From contig DBMK01000178.1 of NCBI GenBank assembly GCA_002298885.1, forward strand, positions 1 to 12,854: DNA of 12,854 bases, given 5' to 3'. The translations under genes and the position numbers were made by a program. Below, piece after piece: positions 1 to 7,502 of the stretch. The notes beneath the pieces were generated by a model. That model did no database searches. It was not told where the DNA came from and saw nothing but the letters and a program-made list of their open reading frames with translations. Position 1 is the stretch's first letter. The number at the start of each line of letters is the position of its first letter. The DNA is from Anaerolineaceae bacterium UBA700. Its GTDB lineage: Bacteria > Chloroflexota > Anaerolineae > Anaerolineales > Anaerolineaceae.

Positions 1-58
1 CTGGAAAAGAGCCAAACTCCAGGTTTGTATTTAAACGTCGCCAATGGCTTTGACGGAG

Positions 59-105
59 AAAAATTTATTTCGTTTTGGGCGGACTTTGTCCGCCCAAAAC
101 GAAAT
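59..105 (-). terminator. Strong intrinsic terminator of the cheW-mcp-HD-GYP operon
   Basis: Bases 67-84 are perfectly complementary to 88-105, giving an 18-bp stem closed by a TTT loop, with a GC-rich core GGGCGGAC/GTCCGCCC flanked by AT pairs. Read on the minus strand, the hairpin lies about 57 nt after the stop codon at 162 and is followed by TAAATTTTTC, a modest U-run. That fits a Rho-independent terminator for the leftward operon. On the plus strand the following bases are less U-rich, so termination in that direction would be weaker. The unusually long perfect stem could also be one copy of a dispersed palindromic repeat. Confidence 0.7.
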
Positions 106-115
106 TAAAGAATTT

Positions 116-149
116 CTCCCCTTTAGGGGAGGGGCCGGGGGTGGGGTCT
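116..149. repeat. GC-rich intergenic palindromic repeat candidate
   Basis: CTCCCC (116-121) pairs with GGGGAG (126-131) across a TTTA loop. It is followed by a G-rich tail, GGGCCGGGGGTGGGGT (132-147). From memory, closely similar strings (a CTCCCC hairpin next to CCGGGGGTGGGG) are scattered through intergenic regions of Chloroflexota and some other genomes. Only one copy is in this window, so repeat status cannot be shown here. It sits just past the stop codon of the leftward operon, between it and the main terminator. Confidence 0.4.
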
Positions 150-161
150 AATTCCAGGCAT

Positions 162-3100
162 TTATCCGGCGGAGATGCCGTCGGCTTCGATCAGGGCCAG
201 GAAGTGCTCGACCACGCGGGGGTCGAAGTGTTTGCCGGCCTGCTCGCGAATGGCGGCGATGATCCGCCGGGGCTCCCAGGCCTCGCGGTAAGGCCGCCAG
301 TGGGTGAGAGCGTCCCAAAAATCGACAATCGAGAAGATGCGCGCCGCCAGGGGGATTTCTTCGCCCTTCAGGCCGCGCGGGTAGCCGCTGCCGTCCCATT
401 TTTCGTGGTGGCAGTAAGGGATATCCAGCGCTGGCTGCAAGTATTCGATCGGCGAGAAGAGGTCGTGGGCGTAGACCGGGTGCTGGTGCATGGTCTGCCA
501 TTCCTCCTCGGAGAGCGGGCCGGGTTTGCTCAGGATGCTGTCGGGGATGCCCAGCTTGCCAATGTCGTGCAGTTGGGCGCCGCGCCGGATGTGCGGGATC
601 TGCTCCTGGGGTATTCCCAGGCGCTCGGCCAGGCGCAGGGTCAGCTCGGTCACCCGGCGCGAATGCCCGGCCGTCTCCTCGTCGCGCAGGTCCAGGGCGC
701 TCGACCAGCCCTCGATGGTATCGTCGTACGCCCGGGTCAGCTTGATATTGGCCTGCTGCTGTTCGATGAACAGTTGGGCATTGTCGATGGCGATGGCCGC
801 CATGCCAGCCAGGAGCTGCAGAAAATCCATCCAATCCGGGTCCGGCTCCAGGCGGGTGCGGTGGAAGAGCTGGAGCACCCCCTTGAGGTTTCCCCTGGCC
901 TCCAGCGGCACGGCGATGTAGCTGGTGAAGCGGTCCCCAAAGCGCTCCATGCGGGTGGTCAGGTCATCGTCGAGCTGGCCCATGTCGAGCACAATTTCCA
1001 TTTTGCGCTCCAGGGCGGCCTTTCCGGCGTGCGATTCGCCCAATTCCAGGTGGTAATTCTGGAACTCGCCCGACGGCAGGCCGCGGTCGCGTATGGAATT
1101 GAGTGTTTTGGAGGCCGGGTCGTAGAGCAGGAAGTTGGCTGCATCTACGCCCAGGTTGGCGGTGATCCGTTCCAGCAGGAAATCGAGGGTCACCTGCAGG
1201 TCCAGGGTGGAGAGGATCGTCTTGTCGATGGCGCGCAGGGTGGTCAGCCGCCGCAGTTGCTGCTCGGTCTGCTCGTGCAGTTGGATGCGGTGGAAGGCGC
1301 TGGCTGACAGCTCGGCGGTGGCGCGGGCCAGGCGCACTTCGGAGGGGTTGAAGGGCGAGTTACGCCCAACGTAGGCCAAGCCGATCGTCTTGCCCTCGGC
1401 GATCAACGGCAGGCATAGCATGCATTTCACCGGTCCCATCAGGGGATGCTGGCGCAGGGCCGGGTCGTTCTGCACGTCTACGCTCATATACATCTGCTGG
1501 ATGGAAGCTACCATTCCGCCGATGCCCTCGCCGGCTGGCAGTTTCAGGCCCTCGGCCGCCTCCCAATTCCCCCGGCCGCGCTCGAAGACCATCGAGCCGT
1601 CGCGCGGGTCGCGCATGGCGATGGCAACTCCGTAAGCGTGCAGCACCTCGTACAGGCTGTCCAGCACCGGCGGAAGCATCTCTTTGAGCGTGTTGCCCTC
1701 GCGCACGGCGGTGGTGATGCAGGCCAGGGTTTCCAGCTCGCAGTTCTGGCTCTGGGTGGCTTCCAGTAGGCGGATTTTTTCCACCGCGGTGCCCAACTCG
1801 CCGGCTACTGCCACCAGCAGGCGCTCGTCGGCTTCGTTGAAGGCGTTAAGGCGCTCGTCCTCGGCGTCGATCACCCCGATGACCCGGCCGCCGATGGTGA
1901 TGGGCACGCACAGCTCAGAGAGGGTGGAGGGGTGTTGGGCGACGTAATCCGGGTCGAGGCGCACATCGCCGCAGCGCCGGGCTGCGCCACTGCGCGCCGC
2001 CGCGCCGGCAATGCCCAGTTCGATGGGCTGGACGCGCCCCGGGACCTCGGCGCCATCACGGCGCATGGGCTGGTAAGCCAGCCAGCCCGCCTCCTCGTCC
2101 AGGAAGGCGATCCCAAAAATATCCGGGTAGAGCTTGGCGGTGATGATATCGCTTACTTTTTCCACCAGGTCGGCCAGGTTAGCTGCTTCGGTGCCGGCGA
2201 CGGCGATGGCCCGCAGGGCTTCCAGCTCGTTCAAGCGCCGCACCAGGTCCTGTTCGGCCAGGCGGCGCTCGGAGAGATCCTTCCAACTGGAGACCGGCTG
2301 CCAGAGAGTCTTGTGGGGCGGTTCGCCCGGAAAGACGGGGATATCCTGGAATCTGGGCGCGTAACCGCCCTCGCTGGAACCGAGAGAATACCCGGGCGGA
2401 TCCATTTCGACCACAGTCGCCCCATCCGAGGCGCAGACGAGGCTTGGGAATGGCATCTGGCGCGCCATTTGGTCCAGGTACAGCTCGCGCTGGCGGGCTT
2501 CTTCCTCGGCCTGCCGGCGCTCACTGATGTCGCGCACCACGTTAAGGCTGACCCGCGTATTGCCGATGAACGCGCCTGCTGAGTTGATTTCGGCCGGGAA
2601 GACGCTGCCGTCCTTACGCTGCTGGAGGGTCTCGAAAACCACTTCTTCCATCATCGACCGGCGAATCTGGGTCAGGATTTGGGATTGTGCCTCGGGGGCG
2701 TACAAATCGTGGATGTTGAGAGCGAGCAGCTCGGAGCGCGTATAGCCATAAGCCAGCTCGGCGGCCCGGTTGGCTTCCACGATGCGCCCATCGGTGGGGC
2801 GGGTGATCACGATCATGTCCCAGGTATGGTCGAAAAGCACCCGGCAGTGTCCCAACAGGCTTTGGTCTTTGGCCTGTGCGCCCAGGTCCCGGCGCGGAGC
2901 CGGCTCGTGCCAGCGCTCCAAAATGCGGGCGATGACGATCCCCAGGCTGCCCAGCTCGGACCGGGCGACGAAATCGGAGGCGCCGAGCTGGATGCACTCG
3001 CCGGCAAGGTAGCCTTCATCCGAGCCGGAGATAACGATGACGGGGACCCTCAATCCCTCTTCCTTGACGGCCTGCAAGATATGGAATGCGTCCAGCGCTT

Positions 3101-3293
3101 CGAGGCAGTATTCGGCCAGGATGAGATCGGGGGTGGGTTCGAGCCCCAGGAAAAGTTCTTTATCGTTTGTTACCAGGTTCCAGCTAAAATCGAAGCCGGA
3201 ACGACGCAGCTCCTGGACCAACGGATCTGCGTCGTTCAGATTGTCTTCAGCGATGAGCACCCGCAGGTGCCGGGTCAGCTTTGAATTTAGCAT
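162..3293 (-). CDS. Receiver-like / PAS / triple-GAF / HD-GYP protein, probable c-di-GMP phosphodiesterase
   Basis: This 1043-residue protein probably degrades cyclic di-GMP in the cytoplasm. Order of domains: receiver-like fold (about 10-120), PAS (about 150-265), a short PAS-like piece (about 270-345), three GAF domains (about 355-510, 520-675, 685-845) and HD-GYP (about 855-1035). HD-GYP hallmarks are intact: GHSRRV with H877, LHDIGK with H909/D910, H938, HHEKWDGSGYP at 962-972, and D991/D994. Small departures are A942 where Gly is usual and W999 where Asp is usual. The receiver keeps acidic E16/D17, but the phospho-acceptor position is Glu61 (codon at 3111-3113) and the usual Lys is Arg111. 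There are no membrane segments. The ATG start is preceded by GGCGGAG at 4 nt, 13 nt after the receptor gene's stop, so it is the last gene of the operon. Family assignment is secure; enzymatic activity and the GAF ligands are inference. Confidence 0.93.
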   Translation of the reverse strand: MLNSKLTRHLRVLIAEDNLNDADPLVQELRRSGFDFSWNLVTNDKELFLGLEPTPDLILAEYCLEALDAFHILQAVKEEGLRVPVIVISGSDEGYLAGECIQLGASDFVARSELGSLGIVIARILERWHEPAPRRDLGAQAKDQSLLGHCRVLFDHTWDMIVITRPTDGRIVEANRAAELAYGYTRSELLALNIHDLYAPEAQSQILTQIRRSMMEEVVFETLQQRKDGSVFPAEINSAGAFIGNTRVSLNVVRDISERRQAEEEARQRELYLDQMARQMPFPSLVCASDGATVVEMDPPGYSLGSSEGGYAPRFQDIPVFPGEPPHKTLWQPVSSWKDLSERRLAEQDLVRRLNELEALRAIAVAGTEAANLADLVEKVSDIITAKLYPDIFGIAFLDEEAGWLAYQPMRRDGAEVPGRVQPIELGIAGAAARSGAARRCGDVRLDPDYVAQHPSTLSELCVPITIGGRVIGVIDAEDERLNAFNEADERLLVAVAGELGTAVEKIRLLEATQSQNCELETLACITTAVREGNTLKEMLPPVLDSLYEVLHAYGVAIAMRDPRDGSMVFERGRGNWEAAEGLKLPAGEGIGGMVASIQQMYMSVDVQNDPALRQHPLMGPVKCMLCLPLIAEGKTIGLAYVGRNSPFNPSEVRLARATAELSASAFHRIQLHEQTEQQLRRLTTLRAIDKTILSTLDLQVTLDFLLERITANLGVDAANFLLYDPASKTLNSIRDRGLPSGEFQNYHLELGESHAGKAALERKMEIVLDMGQLDDDLTTRMERFGDRFTSYIAVPLEARGNLKGVLQLFHRTRLEPDPDWMDFLQLLAGMAAIAIDNAQLFIEQQQANIKLTRAYDDTIEGWSSALDLRDEETAGHSRRVTELTLRLAERLGIPQEQIPHIRRGAQLHDIGKLGIPDSILSKPGPLSEEEWQTMHQHPVYAHDLFSPIEYLQPALDIPYCHHEKWDGSGYPRGLKGEEIPLAARIFSIVDFWDALTHWRPYREAWEPRRIIAAIREQAGKHFDPRVVEHFLALIEADGISAG

Positions 3294-3306
3294 AAAGCTC
3301 CGCCTG

Positions 3307-5481
3307 TCAGGCTGCTTTGGGCAAATCCTGGGTGGAATAGTGTCCGTTTTTCTTTTGGGCGGGCAGGAAACCGGTCACCGGTCCCTCGCTGGCGCGACCA
3401 GGTTGGGCATTGCGTTTTTGGGATTGGGCCTGGTCGGACAGCTTGAACTGGTCGACGACCTGCTGGAGGGCCTGGGCCATTTCTGCCAGGGACTGGGCGG
3501 AGGCGGTGACTTCTTCGACCTGGGCGCTCATCTCCTCGGCGCTGGCGCTGACTTCCTCGATGGCGGCGCTGTTCTCCTCGCTGACGCTGGCGATGTTCTC
3601 GATGGATTGGGTGACCTCTTCGGCGCCGGCAGCCATCTGGCGGGTGGCGGAGGCGTTCTCTTCGACCACAGTGGAGACTGCATCCATGGCGCCCACCAGC
3701 TCGTTGGAGGCCTTGCTCATGCGGGAGGAGGCCTGTGTGACCTGCTCGGCCTGCTGGTAGACGGCCTCGGCGGCCCGGAGGATGGAAGACAGGGCATCAC
3801 CGGCCGAGTTGGCTTTGACCACGCCGTTTTCGACCTCTCGGGCGCCGTCATCCATAGCGGCGACGGCCTCGGAGACGGTTTGCTGAATGCCCTTGATGAG
3901 GGAACCGATCTCCTTGGTGGCAACGGAAGAGCGTTCGGCGAGCTTGCGCACCTCGTCGGCGACGACGGCGAAGCCCTTGCCGTGCTCTCCGGCCCGGGCG
4001 GCCTCAATGGCGGCGTTGAGAGCCAGGAGGTTGGTCTGCGAGGCGATGTCGTCGATGGTTTCGACGATGGCGCCGATCTGATCGGAGCGCCGGCCCATCT
4101 CCTGGACCTTTTGGGCGGAGAGGCCGACCTTGGCTTTGATGGACTGCATGCCGGCGATGGTGTCCTGGACGGTGTGAGCGCCGTTCTTGGCGGCGTCGGA
4201 GGCGCCGGCGGAGTCGCGGGAGACGGCCTGAGCGGAGGAGGCGACCTGCTGGATGGTGGAGGTGATCTGGGAGGTGACGGAGGCGGCGACCTCGACGGCG
4301 GCAGCCTGTTTTTGGGCGCCGCTGGAGACGCCGTCGATGGCCTTGGAGACCTGCTCGACGGAGGCGGCAGTGCGCGAGACGGACTCGGACTGCTGGGCCG
4401 AGCCCTTGGCTACCTGCTGCACGGTGGTAGCAATTTGGCTGGTGGCCTGCCCCGCCTGGCTGGCGGCGCTGGCTAACTGGCCCGAGGCTGCGTTTAGGCT
4501 GGCGGCATTCTCGGCAATTCCATTTACCATTTCGCGCAGCCTGCTGATCATATTGGCGAAGGCAATCCCGAGCTCATCCTGGCTCGATTTCGGCTGCACA
4601 TCAACGGTCAAATCTCCGTCCGCAATCCGGGATGCAGCTTCGGCTATGCCGGTTATGTAGAGCCGCGCCCCTGTCAGGCTCTTTCCTACGGTGCCGATCT
4701 CATCTTTGGCCCGGTTCACGCGGTTTTGGGACTCTTCGGAGATATTCCGGCTTAAATTTCCCATCGACAGGTTACTGGCTGTTTCGGTGATGAGGGCCAG
4801 GGGTTTGACAACCGAACGGGTAAGGAGGAGCGAAAAACCAATCCCCAGGATGCTCACCAGGAGCCCCGCGGCAATAAGCTGCCAGCGCATTTGCGAAATT
4901 GTATCTTGAGCGCTCGTATTGGAGAGGTCGGCGAAGAGCATGTTGACTTCGACAAGCTTATTGATTCCCGTCTCCATCTGGGTAATTGAACTGGCGAGGG
5001 CGTCGGTAACCGGGGCATTGCTGGAAAGCGCCGCATCTCGCTGGGCGCTGTAGGTGGTGTAGGCATCGTGATATTGTTTGAGGGCATTGACCTCGTCGGT
5101 TTGCAGGGACGATTTTCCCATGGCGGCCAGCGTCGCCGTAAAATCGGCGCTCGTCGTGGACAGCCATTCATTATCGTAACGGGTCATGATATCGACCATG
5201 GCCTTATCGGCGCTGCGGATTCCATCGACCAGCGCGGCTCGCCCGGGATCGGTGGGAGAGCTATTATTTAATGCGGTAAAATCTGCGGCCAGGTTTTTAA
5301 GGTCGACATTGGCCTCTTCTATGTTATAGATCGGGATGAGCATAAATCCATATAGGTTATCGTATTGGCTTTTGAGTGATCCTGCCCCTAACGTTCCGAT
5401 CACTGAGACAATAATGGCAGCGATGGGAATGATCGCGGTCAATATCGAGAATTTCCAAACGAATTTGAGATTAGAAAACAT
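3307..5481 (-). CDS. Transmembrane methyl-accepting chemotaxis protein with tandem HAMP domains
   Basis: This 724-residue chemoreceptor senses a signal outside the membrane and passes it to a CheW/CheA array. It has TM1 (about 10-34), an extracytoplasmic helical region (about 35-200, four-helix-bundle MCP type), TM2 (about 201-220), a first HAMP (about 221-275), a second HAMP-like unit (about 281-320, with [11 protein letters not shown] then [11 protein letters not shown]), and a long Ala/Ser/Glu-rich signalling coiled coil (about 320-680). The conserved tip spans 468-520, including [19 protein letters not shown] and [18 protein letters not shown]. The C-terminal tail (681-724) is Gln/Lys-rich and lacks an NWETF-like CheR tether. 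I chose ATG at 5481 because AAGGAG lies 8 nt upstream; a GTG at 5490, three codons earlier, overlaps that ribosome-binding site. It lies 20 nt after cheW. The ligand cannot be read from the sequence. Confidence 0.95.
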   Translation of the reverse strand: MFSNLKFVWKFSILTAIIPIAAIIVSVIGTLGAGSLKSQYDNLYGFMLIPIYNIEEANVDLKNLAADFTALNNSSPTDPGRAALVDGIRSADKAMVDIMTRYDNEWLSTTSADFTATLAAMGKSSLQTDEVNALKQYHDAYTTYSAQRDAALSSNAPVTDALASSITQMETGINKLVEVNMLFADLSNTSAQDTISQMRWQLIAAGLLVSILGIGFSLLLTRSVVKPLALITETASNLSMGNLSRNISEESQNRVNRAKDEIGTVGKSLTGARLYITGIAEAASRIADGDLTVDVQPKSSQDELGIAFANMISRLREMVNGIAENAASLNAASGQLASAASQAGQATSQIATTVQQVAKGSAQQSESVSRTAASVEQVSKAIDGVSSGAQKQAAAVEVAASVTSQITSTIQQVASSAQAVSRDSAGASDAAKNGAHTVQDTIAGMQSIKAKVGLSAQKVQEMGRRSDQIGAIVETIDDIASQTNLLALNAAIEAARAGEHGKGFAVVADEVRKLAERSSVATKEIGSLIKGIQQTVSEAVAAMDDGAREVENGVVKANSAGDALSSILRAAEAVYQQAEQVTQASSRMSKASNELVGAMDAVSTVVEENASATRQMAAGAEEVTQSIENIASVSEENSAAIEEVSASAEEMSAQVEEVTASAQSLAEMAQALQQVVDQFKLSDQAQSQKRNAQPGRASEGPVTGFLPAQKKNGHYSTQDLPKAA

Positions 5482-5489
5482 TGAGATCA

Positions 5490-5495
5490 CTCCTT
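5490..5495 (-). promoter_or_regulatory. Ribosome-binding site deciding the chemoreceptor start
   Basis: On the minus strand this reads AAGGAG, 8 nt before ATG at 5481. The alternative GTG start overlaps its last base, which would leave that start without a usable Shine-Dalgarno sequence. This supports the 724-residue form beginning MFSNLKF. Confidence 0.75.
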
Positions 5496-5501
5496 GAAAC
5501 C

Positions 5502-5957
5502 TTAACGGGTGGGGATAGCTGCTAATTCGCCTTGCTCTGCTTCGGTGAGGATTTCGGCCAGGTCCAGCAGGATGACCAGGCGCCCGTCCAGCTTGGCAAT
5601 GCCGGTAATAAAGCTCGAATCAACCGTGGTGGCAATCGCCGGGGCAGGTTCGACGCAGTCGGCGGGGACGGTAAGCACCTCGGACACGGCGTCCACCACC
5701 ATGCCCACCTCTGCGCCGCTGATTGTGACCACCACGATGCGGCTGTCCTTGCTGACTTCTTGTGATGGCAGACCAAAACGCTTGCGCAGGTCCACTACTG
5801 GCAGGACCTTGCCGCGCAAATTGGTCACGCCTTCAACAAAGCGCGGGGAGCGCGGCATTTTGGTAATTTCCTGCATCTTGATGATGCTCTCAACTGCGGC
5901 GATGTTGACGCCGAAGTGCTCTGAGGCAAGCTCGAAAACAACGATCTGATTTTCCAT
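5502..5957 (-). CDS. cheW: CheW-family chemotaxis coupling protein
   Basis: This 151-residue single-domain protein is a CheW adaptor, the small cytoplasmic protein that links chemoreceptor tips to the kinase CheA. Supporting segments are the N-terminal [14 protein letters not shown] strand pair, the proline-containing [19 protein letters not shown] turn at about 32-50, the core [17 protein letters not shown] at about 46-62, and the second-subdomain strands [17 protein letters not shown] and [11 protein letters not shown]. Length is normal for a stand-alone CheW. ATG at 5957 has AAGGA 6 nt upstream. It is the first gene of the leftward operon, directly before the receptor gene, so it probably serves that receptor. 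No CheA is encoded in the window, so the partner kinase must be elsewhere. Confidence 0.95.
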   Translation of the reverse strand: MENQIVVFELASEHFGVNIAAVESIIKMQEITKMPRSPRFVEGVTNLRGKVLPVVDLRKRFGLPSQEVSKDSRIVVVTISGAEVGMVVDAVSEVLTVPADCVEPAPAIATTVDSSFITGIAKLDGRLVILLDLAEILTEAEQGELAAIPTR

Positions 5958-6008
5958 AGTTCATCCTTCGGACCGGGTATGAATAAATGTGCAGTGCACC
6001 TAAAAATG

Positions 6009-6016
6009 ATATCGGC
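6009..6016 (-). promoter_or_regulatory. Possible sigma-28-like -10 element for the cheW operon
   Basis: On the minus strand this reads GCCGATAT, a 7-of-8 match to the flagellar/chemotaxis sigma-28 -10 consensus GCCGATAA, about 52 nt before the cheW ATG. The expected TAAA-type -35 box at the right distance is absent (TGAT instead). A TATGAT box lies nearby at 6032-6037 on the same strand. Either or neither could be the real promoter. Confidence 0.2.
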
Positions 6017-6172
6017 TAAAAGTTGGCTGGGATCATAAAACCCGCATAAAAATCTCGCGCAGTATCGCGAAGGATAGTCGGAATCGTCATGGATTAATTG
6101 TTGAAAAAAGATAAAACAATTTCAACCCAGCAGATGATAACAGGCGATAAAAATTTACAATTAAGATAAAAC

Positions 6173-6203
6173 TTAACATAAATTAAAGTCTATGTGATAT
6201 AAC
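6173..6203 (+). promoter_or_regulatory. Candidate promoter for the transporter-glucose dehydrogenase-glucoamylase operon
   Basis: TATAAC at 6198-6203 is a 5-of-6 match to the -10 consensus, and TTAACA at 6173-6178 a 5-of-6 match to the -35 consensus, though the 19-bp spacer is longer than the usual 17. A start point about 7 nt after the -10 box would fall at 6210, exactly on the proposed GTG start codon. That suggests a leaderless transcript. A second possible -35, TTTACA, lies at 6154-6159. Confidence 0.45.
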
Positions 6204-6209
6204 AGCTAG

Positions 6210-7502
6210 GTGGAGAAATCCGGGAGCGAAGCTTCCTTAAATTCCCGCCGGCATTGGCTGCGTTGGGTGGAGCCATGGTACCTGGCCTATGCGCTGCTGG
6301 GGGCCGGCGTGGCCGGCATGATTCCCATTTTGATACCGTTATTGGTCAACACGAGCGGAAATGTAGCTCAGGTTGGCCTGGTCATGGCCGGCATAAGTTT
6401 TGGAGGTCTGGCTGCTCCACTCTGGGGATCCCTGGCGGACCGCTTTCGATTGCACCGAACATTGTTAGTCGGAGGCATGCTGCTGGCTTCCCTGGGTCTG
6501 GTCCTGTTCCCTTTCGTCAAGGGTTCGGCATTGTGGCTGCTTCTGGCGCTGCTCCAGGGGTTTGGGTCGGGCGGAGCTGCCACCGTGGCCAATCTATTTA
6601 TCGTCGAAGTCCATCCCCAGGCTGAGTGGGATGAAAGGATCGGGTGGCTGCAAACTTTCTACGGTGGAGGCCAGGTGGCGGGTTTACTCCTGGCCGGAGT
6701 GTTCAGCCAACCGGGCGCTATTCCGACAGGGATGCTGATATCCGCCGGACTCCTGCTGGCTGCCGGCCTGATCGGCTTGATTACCACTCACACGCCTTCC
6801 CAGCCCGTTTCCAAAAAGCCCGTTCTGTTGTACCCGGCGAAGACTGGAGAATGGGCATTGGGTTCTCCGCAGAGGATGTTCCATCACCTGACTTCCGAAG
6901 CCCTGGCTGAATTTGGTCACATTGCGCGCTCTTCGTTTGGAATTTTCCTGGTGGTATGGCTGCTGACCTTTGGGGGGACGGCGGTGATTTTTTCGCTCTA
7001 TCCGGTCTTAATGCAAAGCCTGTTCAAGGTGTCACCGGACATTTCATCGTCGGTTTTTGCGCTGGCAGCCGCCCTGGGCCTGGCGTTGTATTCGCCGGCC
7101 GGGAGCTGGTCGGAGCGCTTTGGCGCCCAGCGCGTTCTGCTGGTTGGTTTCTTCATCCGCCTGGCCGCAATCCTGTCCATCCTGATTCTGGGTATTTTGC
7201 AGGTCCCTGGTTTGGGCTGGGCGGCCCTGGCTGGATTTTGCCTGGTCGTGCTGGCCTGGTCATTGTTGAGCGTCAGCAGCACGACCCTGGCCGCGTCGCT
7301 TTCTCCTGCCGGCGAAGGGATCGGTCTGGGATTCTTTAATGCAGCTTCCGCCCTGGCGGGCGTGCTTGGCTCATTGATAGGGGGATGGTTTGCGGGCCGC
7401 CTGGGCGTGGTGGCTGCCCTCGCGCTGGCTGCGGGCGGCATTCTGGCAGGTTTAATCCTCTCTTTTGCAACCGGGTTGTTGCGCCAAAAAGGAAAAAAAT
7501 GA
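6210..7502 (+). CDS. Major facilitator superfamily transporter (12 membrane helices)
   Basis: This 430-residue inner-membrane protein is a secondary transporter of the major facilitator superfamily. It shows about twelve hydrophobic helices in two halves, joined by a hydrophilic loop at about 192-241. The family loop 2-3 motif is clear at 73-83 (GSLADRFRLHR), and a weaker counterpart GSWSERFGAQR appears in the second half. The substrate cannot be read: general shape fits drug or metabolite exporters (DHA1-like) as well as sugar carriers, and the operon context hints at a sugar or sugar acid. The start is GTG at 6210; it lacks a Shine-Dalgarno sequence and sits about 7 nt after a TATAAC box, so it may be leaderless. 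No upstream alternative looks better. Its TGA overlaps the next gene's ATG (ATGA), implying translational coupling. Confidence 0.88.
   Translation: MEKSGSEASLNSRRHWLRWVEPWYLAYALLGAGVAGMIPILIPLLVNTSGNVAQVGLVMAGISFGGLAAPLWGSLADRFRLHRTLLVGGMLLASLGLVLFPFVKGSALWLLLALLQGFGSGGAATVANLFIVEVHPQAEWDERIGWLQTFYGGGQVAGLLLAGVFSQPGAIPTGMLISAGLLLAAGLIGLITTHTPSQPVSKKPVLLYPAKTGEWALGSPQRMFHHLTSEALAEFGHIARSSFGIFLVVWLLTFGGTAVIFSLYPVLMQSLFKVSPDISSSVFALAAALGLALYSPAGSWSERFGAQRVLLVGFFIRLAAILSILILGILQVPGLGWAALAGFCLVVLAWSLLSVSSTTLAASLSPAGEGIGLGFFNAASALAGVLGSLIGGWFAGRLGVVAALALAAGGILAGLILSFATGLLRQKGKK

Larger units (their letters stand above)
1..161. other. Non-coding left edge downstream of the signalling operon
   Basis: I see no convincing gene here; a long plus-strand open frame that starts here and continues to 1307 is the antisense shadow of the HD-GYP gene. 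The segment holds a strong hairpin (67-105) and a second, GC-rich hairpin and repeat-like stretch (116-149), both listed separately. At the extreme edge, bases 1-5 (CTGGA) can pair with 18-22 (TCCAG). This may be the remainder of another terminator cut by the window boundary, but it is too short to call. Confidence 0.6.
5958..6209. promoter_or_regulatory. Divergent AT-rich regulatory region between cheW and the transporter gene
   Basis: These 252 nt separate the leftward chemosensory operon from the rightward transporter operon and must hold both promoters. Base composition falls sharply to AT-rich, especially from 6085. Visible structure: a palindrome GTGCA-G-TGCAC (5989-5999); TCGCG/CGCGA (6055-6059 with 6066-6070); two overlapping, mutually exclusive inverted repeats AATTGTT/AACAATT (6096-6102, 6115-6121) and GTTGAAA/TTTCAAC (6100-6106, 6120-6126); and three GATAAAA copies starting at 6110, 6146 and 6165. 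I see no gene here. The regulators that might bind are unknown. Confidence 0.6.

Noticed and set aside
1..22. Possible terminator stem CTGGA/TCCAG at the left edge
   Set aside because: Only five base pairs with a 12-nt loop, and cut by the window boundary; not enough to call.
75..1307. 410-residue plus-strand open frame
   Set aside because: It lies antisense to the HD-GYP and GAF3 coding region, has no recognisable domain, and starts inside the terminator hairpin. It is explained by high GC on the opposite strand.
3037..4476. 479-residue plus-strand open frame rich in Gly/Leu/Asp
   Set aside because: It is the mirror of the Ala/Ser/Glu-rich chemoreceptor coiled coil; its low-complexity GG/LLDG pattern is what that coding strand gives in reverse. 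It resembles a repeat protein only by this artefact.
5482..5490. GTG start at 5490 for the chemoreceptor
   Set aside because: It overlaps the AAGGAG ribosome-binding site that is well placed for ATG at 5481.
7385..7498. Longer N-terminus for the glucose dehydrogenase
   Set aside because: The extra 38 residues are Arg/Gly/Pro/Cys-rich, lie wholly inside the transporter gene in another frame, and ATG at 7499 has a good ribosome-binding site and an ATGA overlap.
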